Positions 16,417 to 24,594 of a DNA stretch of 26,562 nucleotides are shown in pieces. The position numbers and the translations under genes were made by a program. The notes beneath the pieces are model-generated. The model made no database searches, was not told the DNA's origin, and saw only the letters and a list, made by a program, of their open reading frames with translations. Source of the DNA: CAZFER01 sp964517495 (lineage in GTDB: Bacteria > Hinthialibacterota > Hinthialibacteria > Hinthialibacterales > Hinthialibacteraceae). Position 1 is the stretch's first letter; the number at the start of each line of letters is the position of its first letter. Location: contig CAZFER010000083.1 in the NCBI GenBank assembly GCA_964517495.1, forward strand, positions 1 to 26,562, given 5' to 3'.

Positions 16417-17487
16417 ATGCCAAATTTGTTTGGACAAAGCATCAGCAAAAATCAACTGAGCCGCTGTACAGGAGCACCCTGGCAAATTGGAGGCGTGCGC
16501 CATATGCAATTTGTCGGAGGGATGGAAAACGGTACTGAGGTGGTGCAATTTGATACCGGTACGGGTTTGACCTTTAATGTGATTCCCTCCCGGGGATTGG
16601 ACATCGCTTCCGCCAAATTTTGCGGGGCGTCTTTGTCGTTTGATTCTCCCGCAGGTGAAGCCTACCCATCCCATTTTGATCCGGATGGCTTGGGGTGGTT
16701 AAAAACCTTTTTCGCCGGACTGGTCACCACGTGCGGGTTAACCTGGGCGGGTGCCCCTTGTATTGATGAAGGCGAACCACTGGGATTGCATGGCCGTTAT
16801 TCACATATCCCGGCAAGAAATCTTAAAGTCGGAGATGAGTGGATTGGTAATCAGCGCAAATTATGGGTATCTGGAGATGTACGTGAATGCAATCTCTTTG
16901 GCCCCAACCTTTTGGCCACACGCACCATTTCAACAGAAGTGGGTTCAAATACCATACGCATTGAAGATACGGTACGCAATGAGGGATTTGAAAAAATACC
17001 TCACATGATGCTCTATCACATAAACTTTGGCTTTCCGGTCGTGGATGAAAATACCCGATTATTAGCAAATTCCACCATCACCCCCAGGGATGAAGAAGCC
17101 GAAGATGGGATGGAAAATTATAATCGCTTCGAAACACCAAAAACTGGTTATAAAGAGAAGGTTTATTACCACAATGTAAAAGCGGATAGAAAAGGTTTCG
17201 GTAATGTGGCTTTGATCAATCCGACTTTTAATAATAATCAAGGCCTTGGTGTGCTGGTCCGCTATCGTAAAAAAGAATTGCATCGCTTCGGCCAATGGAA
17301 AAACATGGCAGCGGGTACATATGTTTGCGGTTTGGAACCCGCCAATTGCAGTGTTCAAGGACGCGCCCATGACCGGGAAGATAAAAGCCTGATATTCCTC
17401 AAACCCGGCGAGGAAAAGAACTATCTCGTTGAAATATCCGTCCTTCCGGACAAGAAATCCATCGAAGCGGTAAAAAAAGTGATTTGA
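16417..17487 (+). CDS. DUF4432 family protein (galactose mutarotase-like fold)
   Basis: A 356-residue cytosolic protein of the DUF4432 group within the aldose-1-epimerase-like superfamily. I start it at 16417 because AAGGAG (16403-16408) is well spaced before that ATG, while an earlier in-frame ATG at 16360 has no such site. Recognisable blocks are MQFVGGMENGTEVVQFDTGTG, VIPSRGLDIASAKFCGASLS, LTTCGLTWAG-like TTCGLTWAGAPC, GLHGRYSHIPA and HINFGFPVVDE. The beta-sandwich histidines (HGR, HIP, HINFG) are those expected to surround a sugar. The exact reaction is not known to me. Its placement before an exported aldo/keto reductase, 64 bases downstream on the same strand, fits carbohydrate metabolism. 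Confidence 0.88.
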   Translation: MPNLFGQSISKNQLSRCTGAPWQIGGVRHMQFVGGMENGTEVVQFDTGTGLTFNVIPSRGLDIASAKFCGASLSFDSPAGEAYPSHFDPDGLGWLKTFFAGLVTTCGLTWAGAPCIDEGEPLGLHGRYSHIPARNLKVGDEWIGNQRKLWVSGDVRECNLFGPNLLATRTISTEVGSNTIRIEDTVRNEGFEKIPHMMLYHINFGFPVVDENTRLLANSTITPRDEEAEDGMENYNRFETPKTGYKEKVYYHNVKADRKGFGNVALINPTFNNNQGLGVLVRYRKKELHRFGQWKNMAAGTYVCGLEPANCSVQGRAHDREDKSLIFLKPGEEKNYLVEISVLPDKKSIEAVKKVI

Positions 17488-17551
17488 TTCATTCAGGATT
17501 CATATACAATATGATGGAAGTACTTTACTGAAAGCAAGCGAGGATGATTAG

Positions 17552-18547
17552 ATGGAAAACAAAATGAATGACAAATTATCACGCCGTGAGTTGTTTCAAA
17601 CCGCGGGTTCAATGCTTCCTGCGGGAGTTTTTGCCTCTACATTATTGAGTGACCAAACCACTTACGCAGATAATCAAACCTTACCAACTCGCATGTTAGG
17701 CAAAACCGCTGAACAAATCTCACTCTTAACCCTGGGTACCGGTTCTCTGCGTACTTCCCTCGGCCAAACCGTTGAAACTATGGAAGCCATTATAGATCGT
17801 GCCTTGGAATGGGGAGTTAACTCTATCGACACGGCTCCCAACTATGCTGATGCGGAAGAATTGCTAGGTGAGGCACTTCGGTCCAACCGAGACAAATTCT
17901 TTATCGCCACAAAAACCGAAGCCGCAACCTATGAAGGGTGTTGGGAACAACTCCGAACCAGCATGGAACGTATGCAAACGGATCGATTGGATCTTGTCTA
18001 TATCCATAACTGGGGTTTAAAAGACCGTTTCCCTGATGTTAAAGACTGCTTAAGCAAGAAAGGAACGCTTGGCGCCTTGCGAGAAGCCCAAAAACTGGGA
18101 GTGGTTCGCTTTATTGGCGTTTCTGGCCATCTATATCCCTCACGCTTCCATGCTGTTCTTGCCCGGCAGGAAATCGATGTTGTCATGAATTCAGTCAATT
18201 TTGCCGCTAAACATGTATACGATTTTGAAACCAAAGTGCTTGAATCCGCTCGAGCGAAGAACATTGGCACAATTGCCATGAAAGTATTGGGTGGAGCAGC
18301 TAATTGGCAAAAAGGAAATGCCCGGCTAGCCGGTGAACATTATGAGAAAGCCATTCGGTATGCTTTAAGCATCCCCGGTATTTCTTCCCTCAACATTGGT
18401 GTTCGTAGCATTGAAGAACTGGATCAGGCAGCCCAAACCATCATCAAATACAAACCATTTTCCAAAAAAGAACAACTTGCACTCCATGAACAAGGGAAAA
18501 AACTGGCTGATGAATGGGGCGCTATGTATGGAAAACCAATCACTTAA
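17552..18547 (+). CDS. Tat-exported aldo/keto reductase
   Basis: A 331-residue oxidoreductase of the aldo/keto reductase TIM-barrel family. The N-terminus has a twin-arginine signal (SRRELFQTAGSML, 10-22), then ADNQ at about 39, so a periplasmic location is predicted. The catalytic tetrad is visible as D93 (SIDTAPNY), Y98, K121 (ATKTEA) and H152 (VYIHNWG). GVSGHLYPS and NIGVRSIEEL (near the C-terminus) match the cofactor-binding parts of the family. ATG at 17552 follows GAGG at a loose spacing; a second ATG at 17564 (MNDKLSRREL) is possible. The substrate is unknown. It is probably co-transcribed with the DUF4432 gene. Confidence 0.92.
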   Translation: MENKMNDKLSRRELFQTAGSMLPAGVFASTLLSDQTTYADNQTLPTRMLGKTAEQISLLTLGTGSLRTSLGQTVETMEAIIDRALEWGVNSIDTAPNYADAEELLGEALRSNRDKFFIATKTEAATYEGCWEQLRTSMERMQTDRLDLVYIHNWGLKDRFPDVKDCLSKKGTLGALREAQKLGVVRFIGVSGHLYPSRFHAVLARQEIDVVMNSVNFAAKHVYDFETKVLESARAKNIGTIAMKVLGGAANWQKGNARLAGEHYEKAIRYALSIPGISSLNIGVRSIEELDQAAQTIIKYKPFSKKEQLALHEQGKKLADEWGAMYGKPIT

Positions 18548-18562
18548 GACTATATTCAGATA

Positions 18563-18683
18563 TCAGCCATTTGAAGTTCCATTCACCTCCCATGATTGGG
18601 ACGGGCGAGGGGAAGGTTGATACGAAAACGTTGAGTATATTCATTTAACCCCCTCCTAACCTCCCCCATTTCATTAAGGGAGG
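18563..18683 (+). repeat. Diverged dispersed intergenic repeat, family B copy 2
   Basis: Matches 4779-4894 in the same orientation across about 115 bases with conserved blocks TCAGCCATT, CCATTCACCTCCCA, GGGGAAGGTTGATA and AACCTCCCCCATTTCATT. CCTCCC near the end can pair with GGGAGG (about 18677-18683). It begins 16 bases after the aldo/keto reductase stop. The rest of 18548-18846 is AT-rich and contains the promoter listed next. Confidence 0.65.
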
Positions 18684-18762
18684 AATAGTTGGGCCAAATA
18701 AAAGTTTTCAATCTTTTTCCACTGCATATGGCTGATATGTTGCAGATTTTTTAATTTCATCA

Positions 18763-18790
18763 TTGAAAAAAGAAAGTGAAAAGATATAAT
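18763..18790 (+). promoter_or_regulatory. Probable sigma-70-type promoter
   Basis: TTGAAA (18763-18768) and TATAAT (18785-18790) are 16 bases apart. The start of transcription would fall near 18797, giving a leader of about 50 bases before the ATG at 18847. Confidence 0.6.
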
Positions 18791-18846
18791 ATGTTACAAA
18801 TCAATGCCTATTTGTAATATTGAATTATATTTTTATTCAAAAAAAC

Positions 18847-19524
18847 ATGAAATACTCAGAATTCAAGAAAAAACAGCGTCTTCACACTCGATGCGTGGTT
18901 TGCGGCAAGAGTTTTGGTGCATACTATGATGAGGAACTCAAGGCGTTCCCTATTTATCATTTAAAAAAGGAACGCAGCGAAAAGTTTAAATGTGAAGACC
19001 GTTTTTATGAAGCCTTATTGCGCATCTATGTTTTTATGCACAAACAAGAACATAGTATTACCATGAATGAGTTGATTCAACAATTTGACTGGCTGGGTTT
19101 GGTATTAATGAAGAAGGATATGCTTGCTTGGTGTTTAGGACGTGGGTATTTGACGGTTGATAACATGAATCGCATTGAAATCCCCCCGCCTGTGGAAGAT
19201 ATTTGCCATAAAATGTTTAACTCAGTTAACCTGAATGATCCCTCCTCTGCCTATGTAGCGGTAGAGATGATCAAAGGTGTATTCCAAAACATGAAGCAAC
19301 AACTTAAACCCGTTCCACCCGATCAGATGCCTTTTAAGAAAGGTGAGTTAAACTTAGGAGAAACAACACTTTATCAAAACATCGACACATCAAAAGTTGA
19401 ATTAAAACGTGATAAGAAGGGAATGATCACGGCCACTCGAACCGGTGCACGTGAAATCGACCAACGAATGTCCACACCCAGTACTAGTATGGAGCGCCGA
19501 CGAATTGAAAAGGTGGAAAAATAA
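18847..19524 (+). CDS. Hypothetical cytosolic protein with one CxxC motif
   Basis: A 225-residue soluble protein I do not recognise. It starts with basic residues and CVVCGKSFGAYYDEE (C16 and C19), with a further cysteine at 49, too few for a clear zinc ribbon. A helical middle part (about 52-115, FYEALLRIYVFM…, WLGLVLMKKDMLAWCLGRGYLTV) looks like a small winged-helix or helical bundle. The C-terminal third is basic and probably disordered. The start at 18847 is the first ATG after a good promoter; no Shine-Dalgarno is present, and an in-frame TTG at 18820 is less likely. It is convergent with another cysteine-motif protein 20 bases away. Confidence 0.75.
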   Translation: MKYSEFKKKQRLHTRCVVCGKSFGAYYDEELKAFPIYHLKKERSEKFKCEDRFYEALLRIYVFMHKQEHSITMNELIQQFDWLGLVLMKKDMLAWCLGRGYLTVDNMNRIEIPPPVEDICHKMFNSVNLNDPSSAYVAVEMIKGVFQNMKQQLKPVPPDQMPFKKGELNLGETTLYQNIDTSKVELKRDKKGMITATRTGAREIDQRMSTPSTSMERRRIEKVEK

Positions 19525-19531
19525 GTCGATT

Positions 19532-19555
19532 AGATTGTTTCTCATCAATCTTTTT
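19532..19555 (+). terminator. Weak intrinsic terminator candidate
   Basis: AGATTG (19532-19537) and CAATCT (19546-19551) form a six-base-pair stem with an 8-base loop followed by a T-run (19551-19555). It lies seven bases after the upstream stop codon and overlaps the end of the convergent gene. Confidence 0.35.
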
Positions 19556-19853
19556 CCAAGGTTTTCTCATCGAGAATTTGATACATTTTATCCCGGCAGT
19601 GGCGGCATAAATCCAATTGGAAAGGATAATGGACTTCGTCGGTGAGCTCTTTCTCTGATTTTTGCTCAGCGGCTTTTATGAGTTTTTCCATCTCTTCTTT
19701 CAGATTTTTGGAATCTATATTCAAGGTTTCATCAAATTGGCTCCCATCATAAGCGCAATACATTTCACCCTTTAAGATAAACCGCGGCCGTCCAATCTCA
19801 ATCAGATTCCCGCAAAAATCACAGATATATTTAATCCCTTTTTGTTGACTCAT
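19545..19853 (-). CDS. Small zinc-ribbon-like protein of unknown function
   Basis: A 102-residue soluble protein with CDFCG (C11, C14), C33 in MYCAYDGSQFDE and a second pair CRHC (C83, C86) flanking a charged helix (LKEEMEKLIKAAEQKSEKEL, 51-70). The pairs suggest one zinc-ribbon-like site completed by the C-terminal pair, or two half sites. I start it at MSQQKG (19853). GGAGG lies 17 bases upstream of that ATG, which is far, and an in-frame ATG at 19874 (MEDNVKS) is an alternative. No function can be assigned. It faces the uncharacterised protein at 18847-19524. Confidence 0.72.
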   Translation of the reverse strand: MSQQKGIKYICDFCGNLIEIGRPRFILKGEMYCAYDGSQFDETLNIDSKNLKEEMEKLIKAAEQKSEKELTDEVHYPFQLDLCRHCRDKMYQILDEKTLEKD

Positions 19854-19981
19854 TATTGATTTAACATTATCCTCCATTTGAACATATGTACAACACAATT
19901 ATGGAAATGTAAACTCTCCCAAAAATCTCGAACGAGATTAACATTCATACTTCATAACGAATGGATAAGTGAGAATATAAC

Positions 19982-20500
19982 ATGAAGACTCTAACCTCTC
20001 ATGCCTGTATTGAAACGTACTCGAGTTCAGTTGGACCAATAAGTGTGGCTTGTACGGACAAACATGTAATCAGTATTTGTATTGGGGACGAATCCCAAAC
20101 CAAAATTATAAACGATGTTGAACAACTTGGTTTTCATGCAACACTCCAAGCAAATCCCTTGACCCACAAAATGATTGGAGAACTGCAGGACTATTTTAAT
20201 GGAAAACGAAAACGCTTCACCATAAAACCTCTGATGTTTGGCACTCCTTTTCAAGTAACCGTGTGGGAGGCGTTACAAGAGGTTCCTTTCGGGCAAATTT
20301 TATCCTATGGTGAATTAGCCACAAAAATCGGCAAACCCAAAGCTGCACGAGCAGTCGGTAGCGCGATGGGTAAAAATCGCATCCCTATCCTTATCCCATG
20401 CCATCGAGTGATAGCGAATGGTGGGAAACTGGGCGGATTCGGCTGTGGATTACCCGTCAAACGTAAACTGTTGGAAATTGAGCACATCGAGTTAGATTAA
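19982..20500 (+). CDS. ogt: Methylated-DNA-[protein]-cysteine S-methyltransferase
   Basis: A suicide DNA repair protein that moves alkyl groups from O6-alkylguanine to its own cysteine. The 172-residue length is usual for Ogt-type proteins. The active site IPCHRV (138-143) contains acceptor C140. The DNA-binding helix-turn-helix with its arginine finger is in AARAVGSAMGKN (121-132, R123). FGTPFQVTVWEAL (86-98) and the C-terminal GGFGCG are also family-typical. The start codon has only a weak upstream purine stretch (AAGTGAG). It is transcribed divergently from the small zinc-ribbon gene and convergently with metG, whose stop is 20 bases away. Confidence 0.95.
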   Translation: MKTLTSHACIETYSSSVGPISVACTDKHVISICIGDESQTKIINDVEQLGFHATLQANPLTHKMIGELQDYFNGKRKRFTIKPLMFGTPFQVTVWEALQEVPFGQILSYGELATKIGKPKAARAVGSAMGKNRIPILIPCHRVIANGGKLGGFGCGLPVKRKLLEIEHIELD

Positions 20501-20519
20501 TCAAATCGATATTTTCCTA

Positions 20520-22049
20520 TTACCCGCCCTCTTTTTGTTGAAGACGGGGAAAGAGGGCAGGACCTGGATCAACTGTTTTTCCTGCACAGAAATCCCGCTT
20601 TTCAATATCTGTTAATAGGGGTTGATCTTGCTCAGGTGGACAGCCTAACCGTTTTAACATTTCGATCGCCGTTTCAGGCATGATGGGATGAATTAAAATG
20701 GCACAAACACGCAAAGTCTCTGCCAGGTTTAATAACACCGTATCCAACTCCGCCTGTTTGCTATCATCCTTCGCCAAGGCCCAGGGAGCTTTTTCATCGA
20801 CGTAGCGGTTGGCATAGGAAATCAGTTCCCAGACAGTAGCCAATGCCTGATGCATGGCGCTGTTGTTCATCTGATTGACATATTGTTTTGTAGTGGAATC
20901 CATTTTTTCACGAATACCATCTTTCCCACCCGAGTTTGGAACATCTCGCCCGCGGTATTTTTTGATCATGGATACCACTCTTGAGAATAAATTGCCCAAA
21001 TCGTTGGCTAAATCAGCATTGTATCGGTTAATCAAAGTCTCTTCAGAATAATTACCATCCTGGCCATAAGCAATTTCCCGAAGCAGAAAATAGCGCAAGG
21101 CATCACGGCCATAGGTCTCCAGGAGAGAGAATGGATCAACAACATTGCCAATGGTTTTAGACATTTTTTCGCCGCGGTGGTAAACAAATCCATGAACGGA
21201 TATTTGTTTTGGCAGCGGCAAGCTCGCTGACATCAGCATCGCTGGCCAAAAAACGCTATGGAAACGGTTGATATCCTTGCCAATGACATGCATATCTGCT
21301 GGCCAGAATTTATTGAAGAGCTCATCATCCTTTAGAAATCCTACACCCGTTAAATAGTTGGAAAGTGCATCAAACCAGACATAAGAGATATGTTCAGAGT
21401 CCCAAGGAATTTGGATTCCCCACGTGGTATTTGAACGCGAGATACTGATATCCTGCAATCCCCGGTCAATCAATGCCAGCATTTCGTTTTTATACCAGGC
21501 CGGATAAACAAACGCCGGATTTGCCTGGTAATGCTGCTTAAGACGGTCTGTGAAAGCACTCAGTCGGAAGAAATAATTTTCCTGCTCAACCCATTCCGCC
21601 GGGGAATTATGCACTGGGCATTTCCCTTCGGTGAGGTCATCTTCCATGTAAAACGCTTCACATGGATAGCAGTAATAACCACTATAATTGCCTTTATAAA
21701 TATCCCCGTTTGCATGAGACCGGTTAAGCATTTCTTTAGTGGTATCATGGTGGCGAGGTTCGCTGGTTCGGATAAAATCATCCAGTTTCGAACCTAATTT
21801 ATCGTGAATATCCTGGAAAATCACGGCCATTTTGTCGCAATAGGCTTGTGTTTCAAGCCCTTCCTCACGCGCGGCTTTTTCTACTTGAGCACTATGTTCA
21901 TCCACACCGGACAAGAAAAAGACATCATGCCCCAAAAGCCGATGGTATCGGGCAATCACATCGGAGGCGATAAATTCGTACGCATGGCCAATGTGAGGCA
22001 AGCCATTGACGTATGAAATGGCAGTGGTTATGTAAAATGATTCACTCAT
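20520..22049 (-). CDS. metG: Methionyl-tRNA synthetase
   Basis: Class I aminoacyl-tRNA synthetase charging tRNA-Met, 509 residues from my chosen start. TTGGAG is well spaced before the ATG at 22049, and the protein then opens with MSESFYITTAISYVNG as in the family. The in-frame extension to 22133 is probably leader. Motifs are PHIGH (18-22) and KMSKT (295-299). A single zinc knuckle has C127, C130, C144 and H147. The anticodon-binding helical domain follows to the end. The C-terminal tRNA-binding domain seen in longer MetG proteins is missing, so this is the short form, which is common in many bacteria. Confidence 0.95.
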   Translation of the reverse strand: MSESFYITTAISYVNGLPHIGHAYEFIASDVIARYHRLLGHDVFFLSGVDEHSAQVEKAAREEGLETQAYCDKMAVIFQDIHDKLGSKLDDFIRTSEPRHHDTTKEMLNRSHANGDIYKGNYSGYYCYPCEAFYMEDDLTEGKCPVHNSPAEWVEQENYFFRLSAFTDRLKQHYQANPAFVYPAWYKNEMLALIDRGLQDISISRSNTTWGIQIPWDSEHISYVWFDALSNYLTGVGFLKDDELFNKFWPADMHVIGKDINRFHSVFWPAMLMSASLPLPKQISVHGFVYHRGEKMSKTIGNVVDPFSLLETYGRDALRYFLLREIAYGQDGNYSEETLINRYNADLANDLGNLFSRVVSMIKKYRGRDVPNSGGKDGIREKMDSTTKQYVNQMNNSAMHQALATVWELISYANRYVDEKAPWALAKDDSKQAELDTVLLNLAETLRVCAILIHPIMPETAIEMLKRLGCPPEQDQPLLTDIEKRDFCAGKTVDPGPALFPRLQQKEGG

Positions 22050-22255
22050 TAATATCTCCAATAGTTCATTCAATTCTTCTATGTGATTGAATGAATAATG
22101 ATAACCGCCCCTTTCCAATTTAGCAATAATCACACCATCGTTAGTATAGACTATCTGGCAAAAAGTCTGTTTGTGTGACTTAGACTAAACATAAGGTGAA
22201 CACATAGGTTCGCCCCCAATGTCATTAACTTAAGATCAAGTTGGATCGTTAAATA

Positions 22256-22300
22256 GGGAGGGCGAGGCTCCCGCCGAGCCGTTATACGTGGAAACGGCTC
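22256..22300 (+). repeat. GC-rich repeat, family C copy 3, with adjoining hairpin
   Basis: Bases 22256-22281 match the 26-base unit at 10694-10719 with three substitutions. Its end, GAGCCGTT (22276-22283), pairs with AACGGCTC (22293-22300), making an eight-base-pair hairpin. The copy lies in the 504-base region between the divergent metG and acetolactate synthase genes. Confidence 0.7.
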
Positions 22301-22391
22301 CTAAGAAACCACATTCAAAAGTTGTTGATTTTGCTAATGTTGGTTTCATTTTATTTTTACGCATCGCTCCTTTTAGGTGCAGTTTGAACAA

Positions 22392-22457
22392 GTAGGATGG
22401 GTTGAGTTGTTTAACCCATCGAATGATTGATGGGTCGAAAAACGTGACCCATCCTAC
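22392..22457 (-). repeat. Palindromic intergenic repeat, family A copy 2
   Basis: Outer arms GTAGGATGGGT (22392-22402) and ACCCATCCTAC (22447-22457) are exact inverted repeats. An inner pair, ACCCATC (22414-22420) and GATGGGT (22429-22435), is nested inside, so the element can form a long cruciform or hairpin. It is the reverse-complement counterpart of 269-335. Apart from this and the family C copy, 22050-22553 holds only the promoter and leader regions of the flanking genes, with a TATAAT at 22513-22518 that lacks a clear -35. Confidence 0.75.
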
Positions 22458-22553
22458 GATATTAGTTTTGAGACAATCCCACCACACGAAATACACATTT
22501 AAAAAAACCTGTTATAATCGTTACATGAGCGTAGAAAATGCTGGAAAGGAAAC

Positions 22554-24191
22554 ATGATGAGGGCTGCTGATTTATTTATAAAGTGTATTGAAAATGAAGG
22601 GACATCATACATTTTTGGCCTCCCTGGCGAAGAAAATATGGATATGATGGATGCCCTGCTTGATTCGAATCTGAAATTCATTCTTGCCCGTTCTGAGCAG
22701 GGCGCTGCTTTTATGGCGGATGTTCAAGGGCGATTATCGGGTAAAGCGTCTGTTTGTCTTGGAACATTGGGGCCGGGCGCCACCAACCTGATTACGGGTG
22801 TCGCTGATGCCAATATGGATCATGCACCCTTGGTTGCCATTACTGGTCAGGCCGGTATTGACCGATTACATAAAGAATCCCACCAGGTCCTTGATTTGGT
22901 TTCACTTTTTCGCCCAATGACGAAATACAATGCCCAAGTGGTCACTGCAGAAATTATTCCTGAAGTAGTACGCAAAGCTTTTAAAGTGGCCCAAACTGAA
23001 AAATATGGTGCGACTCATATTGATCTGCCGGAAGATGTGGCTAAAGAAGAATGTGTGGGCGAGCCCCTCATTGCCCAGCAAGCCAAAGATCCCGAACCAT
23101 TGCTGAAAAACCTGGAACGAGCGGCGGATTGCATTAACCGTGCTGAATGTCCCATTATTCTAGCTGGCAATGGAGTCATACGGGGGAATGGTTCAGAAGC
23201 ACTTCGCAGGTTTGTATCCAAAACCGGAATTCCATGTGCCAACACCTTTATGGCCAAAGGTGTTTTGCCATCGGATGATCCCCGATCCTTGCTGGCAGTC
23301 GGTTTGCAAGCCAAAGATTATGTTAACTGTGGCTTTGACCGTGCCGATGTGGTTATAGCAGTAGGGTATGATTTGGTTGAATACCCCCCAGAAAAGTGGA
23401 ACCCCAATGGGGATAAAAAGATTGTTCATATTGATCGCTTACCCGCGGAAGTGGATAAACATTATCAACTCGTTTGCGGGATTGAAGCCGATATTGCAAT
23501 TTCATTGGATGAACTTTCCGATAAAATCACCCCTCGCGATGACGTTCATTATGTCGCCCGATTGCGTGAAATGATCCTGAGTGAATTGGAGGAGGGGGGG
23601 CAAGACGAAGGTTTTCCTCTCAAACCTCAGAAAATATTGTACGATGTGCGCCAGGTAATGCGGGATCAGGATATTCTCATTTCAGATGTTGGTGCCCATA
23701 AGATTTGGATTGCCCGCATGTATACCTGCCAGGAACCTAACACGTGCATTATTTCCAATGGCTTCGCCAGTATGGGGATTGCTTTGCCCGGTTCGATCGG
23801 TGCCAAACTCCTTTACCCGGAGAAGAATGTATTAAGCATCAGTGGTGATGGTGGTTTTGTGATGAATGTTCAGGAATTGGAAACGGCGGTTCGTTATAAC
23901 GTTCCCATCGTGGCCATGGTGTTGACAGACAATACATATGGGCTGATCAAATGGAAGCAAAATAATATTTATGGCCGTCACAGTCATGTGGATTTTGGGA
24001 ATCCGGATTTTGTGGGACTAGCCAAGAGTTTTGGCTGTGAAGCCTATCGCATCGAGTCGGCAGCTGAATTGAAACCAGCGTTGACCCATGCCTTTGAACA
24101 ACAGCGGCCGGTGGTTATCGATTGTCCTGTGGATTATAATGAAAATCCCCGCTTAATGGAGCGTTTGGGAAATCTGGTATGTCCGATATAA
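22554..24191 (+). CDS. Acetolactate synthase-like thiamine diphosphate enzyme (AlsS type)
   Basis: A 545-residue thiamine diphosphate enzyme expected to condense two pyruvates to acetolactate, for branched-chain amino acid synthesis or acetoin formation. The N-terminal pyrimidine-binding domain has FGLPGEEN (21-28) and the activating glutamate E48 in RSEQGAAFMADVQGRLSGK. The cofactor motif is GDGGF…LTDN (431-460). ESHQVLDLVSLFRPMTKY and the absence of a clear FAD-type insertion resemble the catabolic, FAD-independent group more than IlvB. Most relatives have His where residue 47 is Ser. No regulatory small subunit (ilvN) or decarboxylase (alsD) is nearby. GAAAGGAAAC precedes two adjacent ATG codons (22554, 22557). 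Confidence 0.88.
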   Translation: MMRAADLFIKCIENEGTSYIFGLPGEENMDMMDALLDSNLKFILARSEQGAAFMADVQGRLSGKASVCLGTLGPGATNLITGVADANMDHAPLVAITGQAGIDRLHKESHQVLDLVSLFRPMTKYNAQVVTAEIIPEVVRKAFKVAQTEKYGATHIDLPEDVAKEECVGEPLIAQQAKDPEPLLKNLERAADCINRAECPIILAGNGVIRGNGSEALRRFVSKTGIPCANTFMAKGVLPSDDPRSLLAVGLQAKDYVNCGFDRADVVIAVGYDLVEYPPEKWNPNGDKKIVHIDRLPAEVDKHYQLVCGIEADIAISLDELSDKITPRDDVHYVARLREMILSELEEGGQDEGFPLKPQKILYDVRQVMRDQDILISDVGAHKIWIARMYTCQEPNTCIISNGFASMGIALPGSIGAKLLYPEKNVLSISGDGGFVMNVQELETAVRYNVPIVAMVLTDNTYGLIKWKQNNIYGRHSHVDFGNPDFVGLAKSFGCEAYRIESAAELKPALTHAFEQQRPVVIDCPVDYNENPRLMERLGNLVCPI

Positions 24192-24259
24192 AGAAATTGT
24201 ATCTGTATGGCAAGGGTGAAATGTTACTGAAGCAGTTTTTTTGTTGATGAAAAAATAAC

Positions 24260-24478
24260 TCAAACAATTTTGCCGGCCAACAGTTTTTTTAATTGCTTTT
24301 TCTTTATTCTCGCAATAGCGATAAATGACAGGCTGAGGCATAGCAAAACAGCTCCCAAGCCGCTTATTCCATAATATCCTGGATGAAGATTAAAACCCAA
24401 CCATGCACCAGCAGCTGTTGATATAATTATTTTATATTTTTCAACTATTTTGAATAGGGTAAAAATACCAAACCACAC
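24260..24478 (-). CDS. Hypothetical small membrane protein
   Basis: A 72-residue open frame with two hydrophobic segments (about 17-30 and 38-56) followed by a basic tail (ARIKKKQLKKLLAGK), as in small inner-membrane proteins. The only ATG has a distant AGGGGA upstream, so translation is not assured. It lies 116 bases downstream of the response regulator on the same strand. No homologue is recognised. It could be a chance frame in AT-rich DNA. Confidence 0.4.
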   Translation of the reverse strand: MWFGIFTLFKIVEKYKIIISTAAGAWLGFNLHPGYYGISGLGAVLLCLSLSFIAIARIKKKQLKKLLAGKIV

Positions 24479-24594
24479 ATCTTAAACTTTTTTTCCCCTG
24501 GCCAGAAATGAATTGCATGAGGTCAGAGAATCGTGGTAGAACGCGTGTATGTAGATGCTTCTGTCTGGATTGCACGGATAGAAGGGATTCCTTC

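Noticed and set aside
24200..24230. GGCAAGGGT after the acetolactate synthase as another copy of the 12099-12204 hairpin core
   Set aside because: Only about nine bases match and no second arm is present.
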